A stretch of DNA of 64,000 nucleotides, taken from positions 8,314,344 through 8,378,343 of the forward strand of contig CM026427.1 of the NCBI GenBank assembly GCA_014871385.1, given 5' to 3'. The DNA is from Ceratodon purpureus (taxonomy: Eukaryota; Streptophyta; Bryopsida; Pseudoditrichales; Ditrichaceae). Position numbers and translations under genes: made by a program. Under the pieces are notes generated by a model that did no database searches, was not told the origin of the DNA, and worked only from the letters and a program-made list of their open reading frames with translations. Shown piece after piece: positions 25,557 to 39,360 of the stretch. Every line of letters starts with the position of its first letter. Positions within the stretch are counted from its first letter, which is position 1.

Positions 25557-28500
25557 TTACATAAAGCCTCGAAACAGACAAACCCTGCATTGCATGACCC
25601 TATCTTTCCCCTCTTCTCCCACCTTATGTCCTCGTAAGCTCAAATTTCTCAACTTGAACGTGGTACTGCCAGTGCCCAGCCAAGTCTTCTTATGAAAAAG
25701 ATCTGCAAGGTATTTCAGAGTCTCAATAACTAGTGGGAAACCACCTACACAAATTCCTCCTATTAAGTACCATCTTTGGTCACTAGAAGAGTCTGTTATG
25801 GCCAATCCAGCACAAATGAAGGCTGCTATACATGCTGTGAACGACAACGCCATATACATCCTCAAGCGCTTCACCCGATGGAGATTTTTCTGGAGAATCT
25901 TACAAAGGACAGGTATGCTATCAAACAGAAACCCTTCTCTTGCATCTACAACCCTTCCTGCTAATTCTGGCCCATCTTGGTTGGTACGTTTCTGCAGAAA
26001 TTTTTCAGTAAAATCTTCGAAATCAAAAAACTTGGGACGCAACAATGACGCGGAGCCAATCCACACGATCAACAAGCCTGCACACGCACACATGAAGGAT
26101 ACGGAAGAAAAACACAAGAACCATTGCACCGTAGTCTTTGATCTCACAATCCCAGCAGATTCCAAGTTCCCGGGTGGTTGCAGAAAGACGACGAATGTAA
26201 TGCTTGCCAACAATGTAAGAATGATGCCATGGGTGCTAAGTTGTTGAATAAGAGCTTGATGTACACTCTTCATGAACTCAAACTGCAAAATGGGCTCCAC
26301 TATCAGAAGCGTAAAGAATAATTGTTTTTTGGAAAGTAATTAACGTTAATGAGAGACGTAATTAATGATGTATTAGATTATAGGGCTAGATGGGTTTCTA
26401 AACATGATACCTGAAACTACCAATTGTGCATTTGAGCTATGTAAATATGTGATGCATAGTTTGCGTTTGTTTAAAAGTTGAGTTTGACAAGTATTGGGAT
26501 CTAACCTCATCTTTGGTAAATTTACGATCTGTGGCAAGGTCGGAATCTTTGGCAAGATGATGAGCACTGCCGTTTGATGCTGATCGTGGTGATTGCGGTG
26601 ATCGAGATGATTCTCCATTTTCAACCTGGATTTGAAAATCAGCATGATTGTTGAGTCAATAATCTGATGTGGCATAAGCGCAGTATAATCCCTTACTAGG
26701 TGTCACAGTTGCACTAGTATTGAAGGGAATAGAACAAAATCCATTACACAAGCGAAGATTCAACTGACAAGGTTAGTTTTTGTTATTTAAATGCTACATA
26801 TCGAATTCGTTTGAGCTACTTTAAAATTCCATGATTCTAAAAAGTTGACACCTCTTTAAATCTAGAAGACTTATACATTAGAACGTTGTAGTCGGTAATC
26901 TGGATGATTAGGATACATGTGGATGAGTTTGCCTCAACTCAAAGAGACTTTGCGTGATTGTGACACAATTTTCGAAAAATGTAAACACAATCTAAACAGT
27001 AATCACTCATACGTAGACCCGTCATTCCACTGCATTTCTCCTAAACTTAACTCCAGGTCTCTAGGCAAGTAATCGTACCTCAATTTTATCACTTGAAGGA
27101 TGTCTTCTCGATATATTTTGAGGAACTTGCTCAATTGGTTGCTCATTCATGTTCTGATCAGCCGCATGATGGCTTGAATGGTTGCCTCCATTTACCACTA
27201 TCTTCAAAGATTGACCTTCACCTGGACGAGCTAAACTGCCTCTTTCCTGAGAGAATCTCAGCGCAGGATAAAATGACTTAGAGGATGAGCAGTATAAATT
27301 AGCAATTATAGAACAGAATGCCAATGAATTCACTTACATTCTCTTACATTTTGGGTGGAACTATTTGCTCAAGTGCCCTCTAAGAGGGCAGTGGGTTGTT
27401 TCGATATCTTTGCTAGTGTGTCTAAGTGCAAGTTGCCAAGCATAGTTGTCGACTACGTAATGAGTAATGTGCAAGCAACCCCTGTTTATGAGAAACAACC
27501 TTGCCCAAGCCACAAGAATGACAAGATAGTTTATTTCCATAACAAGGGCTACTTGCATATAACCAGACTTAACATCAATGGTTAATTTTGTTCCGTCGAT
27601 GACCAACCAATTAGGGTCGTAGAACAAGTGCATTACATCTTCAAAAGCCCTGACTCTTAAGAAATGTCCTTGACCTTCGTATCCAACAGTTACCTGCTAC
27701 CTCTACAAAAAGTGACTGTCATGTGTTGATTATGATAGGTTGATAGTAACATTTCCTTCTGCTCGACTCTCCTTCCAATTCTCCCCTATACAGCACATGA
27801 AGAGAATTTGAAAATGACAAATTCACATCTCATGTTGACATCATAGGTGGCCATGGTCGGTTAAGATGAGAAGATGCATACCTGAAGAGCGGTCCTAGAC
27901 CTCTCAGAGATGATAATCTGCTGCAGGATGCGTCGCCATTGCTCCCCCTACACGAAGGTGGCAACAAGGGGATACGGTTAGCTGAGGTGGGTCCAATCTG
28001 TGAGTCTTTCCATTTCAAGCTATGCAAGAGAAAAATGAAGGCCCAATGCACCGGCCCTCTAGATGCGTGCTAAAGCAGTTGTGTGTTATCAGTTGCGAGA
28101 AAGATTAGGGCATTCACTTACCACAGGTGATGATTCTGGTTCAGGATCACCAAGAACATTGAGCTCCTCCATCTGATCCCCTATTGCGCTTGGACTCCGA
28201 CTATGTTGTCACAGAGCACCGAATACAAGCTAAAGAAACTACTTAGGCGAGAAAGGGCAAGTATTCGACTAAGTTGACAAGACGAGTCCTAGACCATCGT
28301 CCGGGTTCACCCATCGTTTCAGCTCATTCGTTTCTGTGAAGAAATGGCATATGCAGGTTGACAACCGTGTGATATGTACTTTCAAGCTACGGAAACCTGA
28401 AGCACTGTGAGATTCCTCCCGCTCTCGTGGAACATTATTAAGACTCGCTAACCAGAATATGACAGCCGCTGCGGTGCAGTGAAGCGCATTGATTGACTGC

Positions 28501-31500
28501 CTGGCAGTGATCAGCACAAACCAATGGTGCTAGAATAGATCGAAGGGGTTGGCAGGTCAGTGAGAGCTTGGAAAGCTTCCGACTCTCTGAAAACAAGTCA
28601 CTCTTCAGAGCAGAAACCAAAGCCCAGCGTTATGAACTCATTTGCAGGAACCTCCTGAAAGAACATAGCTCAGAAAGATGATGAAGAAAAAAAAAACGAT
28701 CTCTTGTAAAAACCGTAGTCGTGGATATGAATATTCCAGATCAACTAGTGTGCCTCGGTCCTCACACCGTCAGCAGTCACCGCGTCTCTTCCAGATCACT
28801 CTTCTTCTTCTTAGTCAACTGCACGGCAGACGGAGTTCTACTGTTCCATGTCTTGGATAATGTTCTCACGCTATGCTCGATTCGTGCGATAAGCTCAAGC
28901 TGATACATAAAAATTGGCCTTATTTACCTTGTTGAAGAATTGGCTTCAAATGCTCTACAACCACCTTACTTTGACAGGCTTTCGCTCCTGGGCTGTGATT
29001 TGCTTTGAATTTGCAGTCTGAAAAAGATCTAATGTTTTATTTAATTGTTTTAGACCTGCAACTGGGCTGAAGTCGGCGTTACATACTGAGTAGAATTAAA
29101 AGTGTAGTAGTTCAAGCGTGGGAGCATCCGGAGAACGAAAATAGCAAAAATGGTAGACCAGTGACTTCGATTATAACACTGTTCTAGCAAGTTGCAACAG
29201 ACAGGAGAGAGAATGGTGTCGCACATGCCGGATGGGAAGCCAGGGAGGGTGCCGCATATTGCAATGAGGTACAGTACAACCTTGTTGTAGCCAAGCCAAG
29301 TGATGGTTCACGCAGAAGCCGAAGATGGCAATGGCTGGATCATGCGGTTTGGAGGGCAGGTTAATATCATATTATATGGTATTCCACCTCAGCTGCACTT
29401 ATCTGGAATCTTTCATATAAATAGGACGAGGCTGGTCACTGTAGTCTCCGGCTATTCGTGAGCCATGATGATTGGGAAGGTGTCAAGCTCACTCCAAAAA
29501 CGGACTGAACACACTTGGAACTTTGGAAGAACTGCTGGCTGAATTGGGAAATGGACTTATTGATGATATGTTCAGTAGATGGACGTATTTGTAGATACAT
29601 ATCTTGCACATAGACTACAATGCAATTGTTGTAATTTAGAACCATTACTACTGTATACTTATCATGAGAATTAAGCTTGTTAGAGTAGGAGCACCAAAAG
29701 CAACATTCTATAGATCAGATTGTCATACTTGGAAGGCGGAAGCAGATTTTTTAGTGTTCCGATGTGAGAGAGATACATGCCAGTAACTTTTCCTATGCAC
29801 ATGACTAGCAGCTCATTTGTGAGTCACTTGAAGTCCCAATGTTTGCTGTCAATCAATAGTTACTAAGTCTGAAGTCTGCAACACGTAATGCAATCCACAA
29901 GGGAAGACCACCGCTGAGAGTGGAAGAATTCGGCCACTTTTGGGGGCCAGAGTGATTCAAGATTACCATATTATTCTTTCTAAATTCGCCTCCCAATGCC
30001 CACTTGGCAGGACCATGAAATTAAGTATATTATACTGTATATCCAGCTGGGTCCCTGAAACAAATAGGCTACATTTAATTTGATGGTTTAGCTCTATTCT
30101 AAGTATAGATCTCTTTAAGGTGCTCAGTTTGACATTCTAAACACCCCATTTGGTGCAATGGAGTATAAGTTATGAGCAAGCTTCTCCCAACATAAAACCA
30201 AACCTGTGGGGCTTGCATTGTCATTTAATGGTTACATGTTACCAAAGTGTCCGTGTCACAGAAGGAGACTAACACCCTAATATCTTCTGCGCTGTTGTTA
30301 AGTCTTATATGCGATGTAAGTTGCTGTGAGAAAACTAAGATACTTCTAAGCTGAAACTAAGAATTTTTTATCTACAGAAAGCCAAACAATTATCACGGAA
30401 TTGTCTGTTGTCAAATGTGCAGCAAGCCTGAATAACAATAGCCTGGTTGCAGAAGTGATCAACAAACTTAATTAGTCCAGCATACAATCGTTTGATGACA
30501 CAACTTAAACTCCCAACAACAAATCTAAAGACGTTTCGGTGGACTTTAAGAACATGCTTTGTAGTTGCAAAATGGTTGTGTAAGGTACTTTATACATGTC
30601 CTCAGAAGGATAGCACAGAACATTGACAGTTCCATTCTGTGGAGCACCGTCACTTGTGGTAGAGCATCTGTGAGAACACATGAAAATCACATTTGAATCA
30701 ACAAGTGCTCTTATTCTGCAATTCATATCAACCAGGAGCCAGTCTTAGCTAATTGTTTTGTAATCAAAAAAATTCTAGATATGTTACTGTACGTTGATAG
30801 CAGGTTCATTCACCCTGGAACAAGTATTGATTTTTTTGGGGAAAATAAATTCAATTTTTTATTTATTTTTTGATTTTAAATTTTTCAAAAATACTAATAG
30901 TAACCTTAGGTGGATTAAAAATAGAAAAATATCACATAAAGTAATTTCTCATTTTTTTTTTATTCCATTTTTTAAACTCCCAATTTCTCTGTTTTCTATT
31001 CTTTTAGAATTACTTAAGAGCGAGTTCATGTCAGGGAGTACGGTATAACCAAAAAAAAAACAATTAAAGTTATTCTCGGGAGGACAAAGAATTAGCCCAT
31101 AAGTCCATGTAATGTCAATCACACCAATATATTAAGTTGCTACTGTAGTTTCAAAAATAAAATGAATTGGATGTAAGAAAGTCATGATACACTGAATAAA
31201 ATGTTTCACATCAAACTCCATTTAACAAGGTGTGTATAATATTCTGCAAATTAGAGTACCTCTTTTGTTTGATGATATCGAGCTCTTACATTGGCAATAA
31301 AGTCTTGAGTGTTTGCTGCCAATAGGCCTGCATACATGGGAATTTTTTGTATGTATTGCATATCCTGCTTTAAATGTATAATACGTATTATTAGTTCTAA
31401 AATAATAATCACAATAATCATTTATGTACTGTTGAAGCTGGAGCTAAATGAACCTTTTAAATCATCATTGTTGGATTTTGTTGATGGGTACAAATTCATA

Positions 31501-34500
31501 TCACCTATCAATAATCTTTGTTTTTGTTTTATGATATCCAATTAATCATGTATATACTTCAAACTCATTTTATTATTGTAATATATTATATTATCTTAAT
31601 AAAAATTAATAATTTTAAATAAATCATGAAAACAAAGAATAGAACGTGGAAAACGCATGATTAGGATTTTACATCAGTCTCTTAACATGGCAATTACGAT
31701 AATATAAACATCTATGGAAAATTATAGATTTCCATGGTGGATAGTCATATCAATTACATACATAATGTTTTCCAAATGGTTGAGAAATTGTTATATTTAG
31801 TATTAAAAATCTTTTATTTTATGAATAATTATTCAAATTTCATATTAACATAGCTACATTTAGAACCATTCTGATTTAGAGTATGTTCTTTTTGAACAAA
31901 AAATTAAAATTCCAAAACAATAATTTTCACATGAGTTTCACAAAATTGTAATAACTATAGAGCTATAATTTCAGTTTCGTATTTGCCTTAAATTTGGACA
32001 CAGGCCCGGATTGTGATTTAACTTTGGAAATTGGACAGATATGGAATGGGGAATTATACCTGTTGTTGAAACAGGTTCGGATAATAAACCAGAGGATCCC
32101 TGGACTGCAGACCTGTAAAGTTCCTCCCTGAATTATGTGCACAACACTGTAATGATACAATACGATTCAACACAAATTTGGTCTAATATCCTACATAAAG
32201 GTCTCATTATAATCCCCCATCCAGCGTGGCTCGGTTGCCGGTTGGGTGGAGGCCAAAATTAAGCCCCTCCCAGTTTTGGGGTCCTGGGTCTTTTTTTGGT
32301 TTCTTTTTTTAGAAATTCGGGGCCGTAGGCCCTAAATTACCCTATAGATGACCCCCTAAGATCACTAGGACCCCCACTGAAGGCAAATAATAGGGGCAGA
32401 GATTTGCCCTTAATCCCTTCCACCCTCTCCCACCTAGACACACTCCTACATAAATGATCATTTGATATGAGACTATCTCAGACTCTTATATTGAGTCACT
32501 CTTGATTCCAGGTATAAAGGACCAAATCAATGCACACAATTTGAGGACTTGTTTGCGCTTCTTCTTTGTGGGCAAGGGCTATTTCTTAATTTCTGTTATG
32601 TAGTTATTATTAGTTAATAACGCCATATATAATTCATTAAAGTGGTCTATCATGTTTATATTGGCCGCCACACTTATCAAATAATGAGAGAAAATGAACT
32701 GATTTCACACTATTTGAGCGGCCAGTATAATCAGGATTTGCCAATATAATGAATATAACGTTCATAAAAAGCCATTAGTGATGTTTAACTTATACCCTCA
32801 CATCTTTTCAAATAGTACAAACAATACTATACGTTGATAAAAGGTTTGTTCAAAAATAATTCTAAAATAAGAAAACAATTGAATTTTGAAGGATGGAAAA
32901 AAAATACTAGATGATATATGTCTATTTTAATCATCTGAGGCATTTTGAATATTTTAGATTTTTTTTGGGGAGAAAAACCTTTTTTTCCATAAAAAATAAA
33001 TATTTGTTTGGGGTGAATGAACATGCTATCGACGTACTGTACAGGTAACTGGTTTTTACAGAAATACAAAGATAATCTGAAGATGAATGACTCACCTGAT
33101 CGATTGTCAATGGTATTGAAGGTATTGGTAATATCACGAATGGGATGGCTGTCATCACTGTAGGTTACTTGACTCTGCAAGGTTAACTAGAGAATGGTTA
33201 GAAATACAGTGCCTGCCACAACCTGACAATCCATATGAAAACTGAGAAGTATTTCCTTCCTATATTTTGAGTACCCACTTCCCACTAGAACCTTGCAATT
33301 TGTTGATATGTATTAAAAAACTGAAGGTGAACGCAAGGAAAGTACCTGAAAAGACATGGGACTGATCTGAGTTGTCCTCTCCAATTGCACGATACGATAT
33401 TCTAGCACGCTCAATTTATCCTGTTGATGGCATTATGCAAGAGTAGCAGTTGATGAGCAGGAAATGAGTCATCAGACGGCAAGCTCATGAAGTCTTTTTT
33501 GAATTACATGATGCTCAGTGAATGATCATTCACTTTGATTTCTCAAAGAAAAAAATCTGACGAGCAAAGAAACAAACTAAATCATAATCGACATCCCCTC
33601 AGTGTACATAAGTGTATAACAAAGACGAGTTATAAACTGGGCCCTACACATTTTCATATCATTACCTACAACTGGTATTATTCACATTTATGCAACTCCA
33701 GAGAACTTTTGAAAATTGCTTGACTTGTAAAAGAATACGTATCGTTTGAACTATTCAGACTTCAGGCTCAGAAAATGCTTGAAAGTTTAGAGGTCATTCC
33801 ACAGAACTGCTTGTACTGTGTACGAATTTGTATTTTCTTAATGCTCCAAGCTTTCACCAGGGTGTCAAACTTTTTTGCACGTTAAACTTGTTCTTGTGAA
33901 AGGGGAGAATCAAGTCCTGTGAAGAACCTGCAAAGTTTCTCGTGTATTGGTCACGCCTTCATCTAAATATTTGAACTTCATCTCCAGTTTCTCGTCCAGC
34001 GAGTTGAAGGAATGCGCTATCTTGTTATCTAAAGAGCAGAAGCAAGAATCTACCTTTCCAGAAAGATCCATCTGTACAGAAATTGCATCAAATTGAGTGA
34101 ACGTCAACACATTCGCAACTCTGTAATTAGATGTTCCAAATTCCATGAAGAGTTCCGTTTTAGTGTTTCTGAATCCAACGCTCCTTCAGAGTGCTCTTTT
34201 ACACAGCACATTCCACATACTCTAAAATGCGTACAGAGTTAGCATGTTTAAAAACGTCAGAGTTCCGTTCCATTCATGTGGAGCGGTCCTAACTTTTGCT
34301 ACGTTTAATCTGAGGAACTGTACTTACAATTTTTTGCCAAACAGCTTGGGGGAGATCCTCTGCTTTTGTATGTGTTGGGACTTTCTGTCGCACAACATCT
34401 TCAGGGGCGCTGGAGTAGCCAGATAATGGATCGTCATGAAGGTGGTCATGCGGATCTAGCATGGTTGGAGTTTGAGTTTGACTTCCTGCGTTCTTACTGC

Positions 34501-37500
34501 CTATAGCTTCCTCGACAGGTTCCATGTTGTGGTTATGGCTCTGCACAAAAATATAACATATCCAACTTAGTATTCCTGCACAAAAATATAACATATCCAA
34601 CTTAGTATTCCTGCACAAAACATATTAGATACTAGATCCACAAAATCCTGTTCTTACAATACATCCCTACAAACTGTTTCAACGCTCATGTCTATCGAAG
34701 GTTACTCTCTTTCAAAAATAATTCACGAAGTGTAGCTCAGTTGCTTCGTTACTGTTACTTGTACTCTCTGCAGCCTTGATATCTCTCGAGGCATTCTATG
34801 AACACATTCTTCCTTCTTGACTGGGAGAAAATTAAATTTCAGTTCGATGCGCACGAGACTTACATGTTTGTTCGCAGACTTGACATTACGATCTTTGGAG
34901 AACTCCGAGTTGGTACGATCTCTGCTTCGTCGTGTGTCGGAGTCCTCTTCGGGGGTGGATGTGGTAGGGCACACTGATGGGTAATCATCCTACGATGCAG
35001 GAATATGTGGAAAGTCTTATTATTTCGGACTAGCTAGGGAGGTACATAACTGATTTTGTAGCGTCAGAAAATGATGTACCGTATTAACCTATGAATTTTA
35101 GTGGCGTTTCAATGACTGCTTGCTTACACAAGATATGTTGCCCTGCTTTGGATGGATGGCGTCAGGGCTTCGCATGGGCGAAGTTCCCAGCTCAGGGTCA
35201 TGGTCTCGCTCTTGAAGACCTAGGTCAGGAGACGTCGAGCGAGATCCGAGCTCCCTCTGGCATCATGACAAGCTCAGAGAGTATGAATCAATCTTACATC
35301 ATATTTCTCGATAACTAAACCAATTTTGAGATTACTAACGAACTGTTATGATGGCCTCTCATGAAGCAAACTCATACTTCAGATAAGTCGAGTTTAGTGC
35401 AGCGGACATGTACATGGATCATCTGAGCTCCCATTTCAGCGGTCCTTGTCGATAAGAATTTCGCAATTGGCCGAGAGTCAGAGTGTCGCATATGGCACCT
35501 TTCATCGACGTTCCGATCCTTCGACCTCGTCAGCACTCTAAGCCCATGTTCCTTAACCCTCTCGAAACTTGCACGAATATGATCTTCCGAGTTAACAACC
35601 TAAAGGTTTACAAGAGCAAGATAGTAGTCAGACAAGTTTACCATTCACATTTCACGAGTCGGGCACAAGCAAAGCATGACTTTGATAATGAGGGACAACT
35701 AATGAAAAAATACTCAAGATTCGCACAAATAGAGTTCAGATTTTCTAAGTGTTAGTTAAAGAATACTCACATCACTTAAATGTGTCCTGCCTTCTTCAGG
35801 CACTACCCACGAATTTTCCAGGCAAGCAGTGCGACTACAAATTTCACGACATTTAGCGTCCGGTAGCAAGTCCAGCTGCAACATGGACATTTTTGGTCAG
35901 TATCATGACACACTTCAGCCATTGATTAACTGTTGTTGATAGTGATAAAGCAACGAATAATGAAACGAGTTAAGATATCAATTGAGCAGTGACGATGGAT
36001 AGGGCTGAGTTCTTACAAATATTTGCTTACACATAGGACTATCAAGTCACGAAATACTGGGTAACATATGCTTGAGAACCACGTCATTAAAAAGCCTTCA
36101 AGCGTGATTAATTATATCTTACCTCGCATCTTCGATCAAACTTTGAAGACAAATGCTTATTGCGAATGATTGGTCTTCGTTGGGAATGATGAAGTATTCT
36201 TCCGAATGCTTTGGTCTGACATTCTCGGGGCTTTAGCTGGTTCGAGTGTCCACTGTTAGATTTACTCCTACTGTACAACTGTACATCATAAAGTTTATCA
36301 TTTCAAGCGGAAGAATTTCATATCCTCTGACACTGTATATGATGTAGTTCCTTCATTAAACGGTCCACATAATTGGCAACACAGGTTTGCCTTAACACAA
36401 ATCCGCAGGAATAGTGGAAATTGCGATTTACACTAACCTTCTGAGTATTGCGGACAATTCTTAGCAGATCGTTGTGTTTCCTTTTGCACATCTGGTTCCA
36501 GAAGAGGCCAACTAAGACATTCAGAAAGACTAAAGGGGACGAGGTTGACTAAAAATAATACCAACAAGATCAGAAAAACGACTTTATTCGACCATGATAC
36601 GTATTGAGCACTGAGAAACCTTTTACCTGAATCAGATCATGTACGAAGAGAAATTTCTTCTCTGCGAATCCTCTCGCAAATATCTGCGTGTTGCAACATC
36701 ACGTTCCTCAGTTCGGGGATTTGGACTGAAGTGAGCGTCAAGGGCCTTGATTAGCTTGTACCCACTTGAAAGGACAAACTTATCATTGGAAACTCAGAAA
36801 TAAGCCTGATTACCTGTGCCACCGTTAAGGGACAACGATATTCGAACTCCTTGCGTAACAATTTTATCACGCACTCCACAAATCGCTGGTAGGTTACCAG
36901 GGGACCAGCTTCTCAGTTACATATAAAGTTAATTCAGGCCAAGGAGCTACAGATAATGTTCATCTAAGAGTGCGCCATAATAAAACTCTGATCATGAATT
37001 CATGAGCAATCAGCTTGATGAAGAGCTACCAAGACCTAATGGAGAGCAAATGATCATCACTGAAAAAAAGGTATTTCTTCAGTTGAAACTCAGCATCCGT
37101 GATTTCTCTTCCAATCCTAAGCTACTAATGTTACTCCGGCGCTGGTAGGACTACTTCCGATCAAATTTCACAGAACAAAAAATCAGAACAGTGCAAGAAA
37201 ATCATTTAAGATACACAGACCAGATCACTCTTCGCGTATAGGACATATCCGTTGACAGAGAGGAAACGAGCGAGATGGCGCGAGTAGCCAAGCAATGCAT
37301 AATGAATCAACGGCAGTATGGAAGCCGGCAGGCCATCCTTGCACCTGTTCCAATCATCAACCAAAACCGCTCCCAAATCAGATTGCAGCGAACAGTTCAA
37401 TAACTCAAAATACTCTCCGACAGCTGCAACACAAGCCTAAATAGAAATCCTGACAGCACCTACACAGTAGAAGTCTATCTCGATGAAACGAAACACTTGT

Positions 37501-37719
37501 ACAATCCTCATAGACCCACACTCAGAAGTCTATATCGATCAGTCTCTGAAGTTCCTGTTTTCTGCTACATTCTCGACATTGAACTTCAGCATAATTTTTA
37601 TGACAATCCATTGCATGCAAGAGGGCCCACCCTTGCGAATCGAGCGGATGTGGATACGAGATGGAGCGCAGCTGCAACTTGAGACGCTCGAAGTTCCCTC
37701 GCACATCACCTGTTGCCAT
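25557..37719 (-). CDS. Unrecognised long multi-exon gene: globular N-terminus, disordered linker, coiled coil, PGG-like membrane C-terminus
   Basis: Proposed start ATG 37717-37719 (MATGDVRGNFERLKLQL), stop TAA 25557-25559. N-terminal exons follow in phase: about 37206-37430 (YFELLNCSLQSDLGAVL), 36810-36890 (RFVECVIKLLRKEFEYR), 36614-36685 (IFARGFAEKKFLFVHD) and 36440-36550 (SPLVFLNVLVGLFWNQM). Ser/Arg/Pro-rich exons follow near 36120-36290, 35770-35878, 35480-35600, 35150-35260, 34860-34990 and 34330-34530. Coiled-coil-like exons are near 33928-34100 (FNSLDEKLEMKFKYLDEG) and 33345-33420. Further candidate exons lie near 30600, 28800-28905, 28140-28200, 27070-27270 and 26510-26630. The last exon, 25557-26282, has about four membrane helices and the sequence TFVVFLQPPGNL, like the PGG domain of ankyrin-type membrane proteins, but no ankyrin repeats are visible. 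It could be two genes; function is unknown. Confidence applies to its being coding, not to one transcript. Confidence 0.5.
32200..32443. mobile_element. Putative retroposon (244 bases) flanked by 11-base direct repeats
   Basis: The word TCCTACATAAA occurs at 32189-32199 and again at 32444-32454, flanking a 244-base segment whose C/G-rich blocks contrast with the AT-rich surroundings. It looks like a target-site duplication. The insert has a word like a polymerase III A box (TGGCTCGGTTGCC near 32226) and a T-rich stretch near 32290-32310, but no clear B box and no terminal inverted repeats. A SINE or a Mutator-like MITE are both possible. It lies in a large intron of the 25.5-37.7 kb gene, as modelled. 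Confidence 0.45.
34541..34620. repeat. 35-base tandem repeat, 2.3 copies, each carrying a 3' splice site
   Basis: Units 34541-34575 and 34576-34610 are identical, followed by ten bases of a third. Read on the minus strand, each begins after TTTTGTGCAG, so the pyrimidine-rich acceptor before the exon at 34330-34540 is present three times, spaced 35 bases apart. Confidence 0.85.
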
Positions 37720-38189
37720 CTCCAGTAAAATTAATTATACAGGATGTCACAGTCCACAACTGTAATTATACTGGTGCCGAGACGATGTTTATTACAGGAT
37801 GACGATGATCGAAGTCAGGAGTTGCAGTTCCTTCGCGGCACGTCGTCTGGAGTTGAATAATTTGCATGGGAGTAGCGTGAGAAGTCGGAGGCTGTGAAGA
37901 GGTTTCCTGTGAAGGCGACCGAACGACGCTGCAAGAAAACTGTGATTTATCACCAACAGCCTTCTCAGGTTTATGACATAATCTTGTCCAAGCGCGCCTC
38001 GGTCTTTGGCGGGTTTCGTCCGGGTATCGCATGGGTATAGAGGTGTAATTGACGGGTGTTGTGCGTATATCAGCGCAGTATTGTGTTGGTATATGGAGAG
38101 TGTTGTTTGTAGTATGCTATCCTGAACAAGAGCTGATTTGTTTTCTGGTGCTCGATTCCACATTTAAAGCGGAAGTCCAGAGTGCAGAT

Positions 38190-38482
38190 AAGGAATTATT
38201 TCAAATTACTTGGTTTCCAGGTCAAAAAGTAGCTTGATTACTCATATGATTGGAAGAAAGATTTGAGAGAGGTGAAGAGCCCTACCAAAATTAGGGTTAG
38301 AAATGAGATATGTTGTTGTCGCTTTAAATACCGTATCGTGTTTTAGAAGGGAAGTTGAGACTACACACATGATTTATTTCAGAGTTACTCCATTTTATAG
38401 GTCCAAAAATAGCTTGATTGGGCACGTGATTGTGTAGAAAACTCTATAAGAGGTGAACAAAATTAGAGTTAAAAATGAGAAG
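38190..38482. repeat. Degenerate tandem duplication of about 120 bases
   Basis: Copies near 38195-38312 and 38370-38482 share, in order, an ATTTCA/TTAC segment, AAATAGCTTGATT-like words, ATGATTG/GTGATTG, AGAGGTGAA, and AAAATTAG-GTTA-AAATGAGA. Non-coding, between the long minus-strand gene and the mobile elements. Confidence 0.55.
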
Positions 38483-38835
38483 AGGCTATTCCCGATTTAT
38501 ACAAACAAACTCCCGATCTAGGATAAGAATATCTAAAACTGCCAACAATTCAATATGACCACCTATTTTTGAATCTAAAATAAACTTTCATAAGTATGAA
38601 AGTTACCACTATTGCTTCACAATTAGTTCAATTCAATGTTGCTTCATGGTTGGTTTTTTGTATTTTGGAGGTAAGCCTACAACTTAGAATAGATGCCTAT
38701 AACAGTCTTATTTCAAAAATTTCTGTAAAATTGCTCATGCATCCAAAATCACGATTAAAAGACCAAACACTTTACAAAAACATTCATGATTTCATTCCAT
38801 GGTGCCTCCACTCCCAAGGTACCACATTTCTTATA

Positions 38836-39257
38836 AGGTAGGAATACCATAAACCGTTAACGCCCACAAGGCGTGCAATAGACTTACAATGAAATAGGAA
38901 CATGGTAGATGGAAAAACGGAGAATTTCTGCATGAGCAACCAAGTTTTGGTGGACCAATGAGGTTTTGCCACATAATGTCAATTGTGATTTCCTTACCTC
39001 CACTTTTCCATGATGTTAATTAACCGTCTTAGAACACCATCACGTTTGGTCCAAGAAGAGTCTAATATACAAGAAGTGGGTTTGATGAACTTCCCACTTT
39101 GAAAAATAAAAATTATTTACAGGGAATAAAAACACAAAACAAGCTGCACTCTTCATCATTTCTTCTTCTTCATCTCAAAAAAATTTCACATTGAATTTCT
39201 AACTCCATTCCTTCTGGTCAAATCACCTTATTTTCACCGTTCCTGGTATTCCTACCT
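38836..39257. mobile_element. Putative MITE with 14-base perfect inverted ends and TA flanks
   Basis: AGGTAGGAATACCA at 38836-38849 is the exact reverse complement of 39244-39257, and TA precedes and follows the pair, as in Tc1/mariner-type insertions. The internal 394 bases have no coding frame. Because the perfect inverted repeat extends through the TA, the exact boundary and the target duplication cannot be separated from one longer palindrome. It ends 67 bases before the Harbinger element. Confidence 0.4.
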
Positions 39258-39324
39258 TATTGTCATGATTGGGTGTCTCTATTTTTTATTTTATTTTTTT
39301 GAGGCATTGGGTGTCTCTACTTTA

Positions 39325-39360
39325 GGGCCGGTTTACACTACGGTGGAGAAGCCTCCGGTC
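39325..39360 (+). repeat. Left terminal inverted repeat of Harbinger element
   Basis: Begins GGGCCGGTTTACACTACGG directly after the TTA target site and ends in TCCGGTC. It differs from the right end at one C/G position and a small indel after GGAGAAG. The subterminal region to about 39540 repeats CCGG and GAGAAG words, plausible protein-binding sites. Confidence 0.9.
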
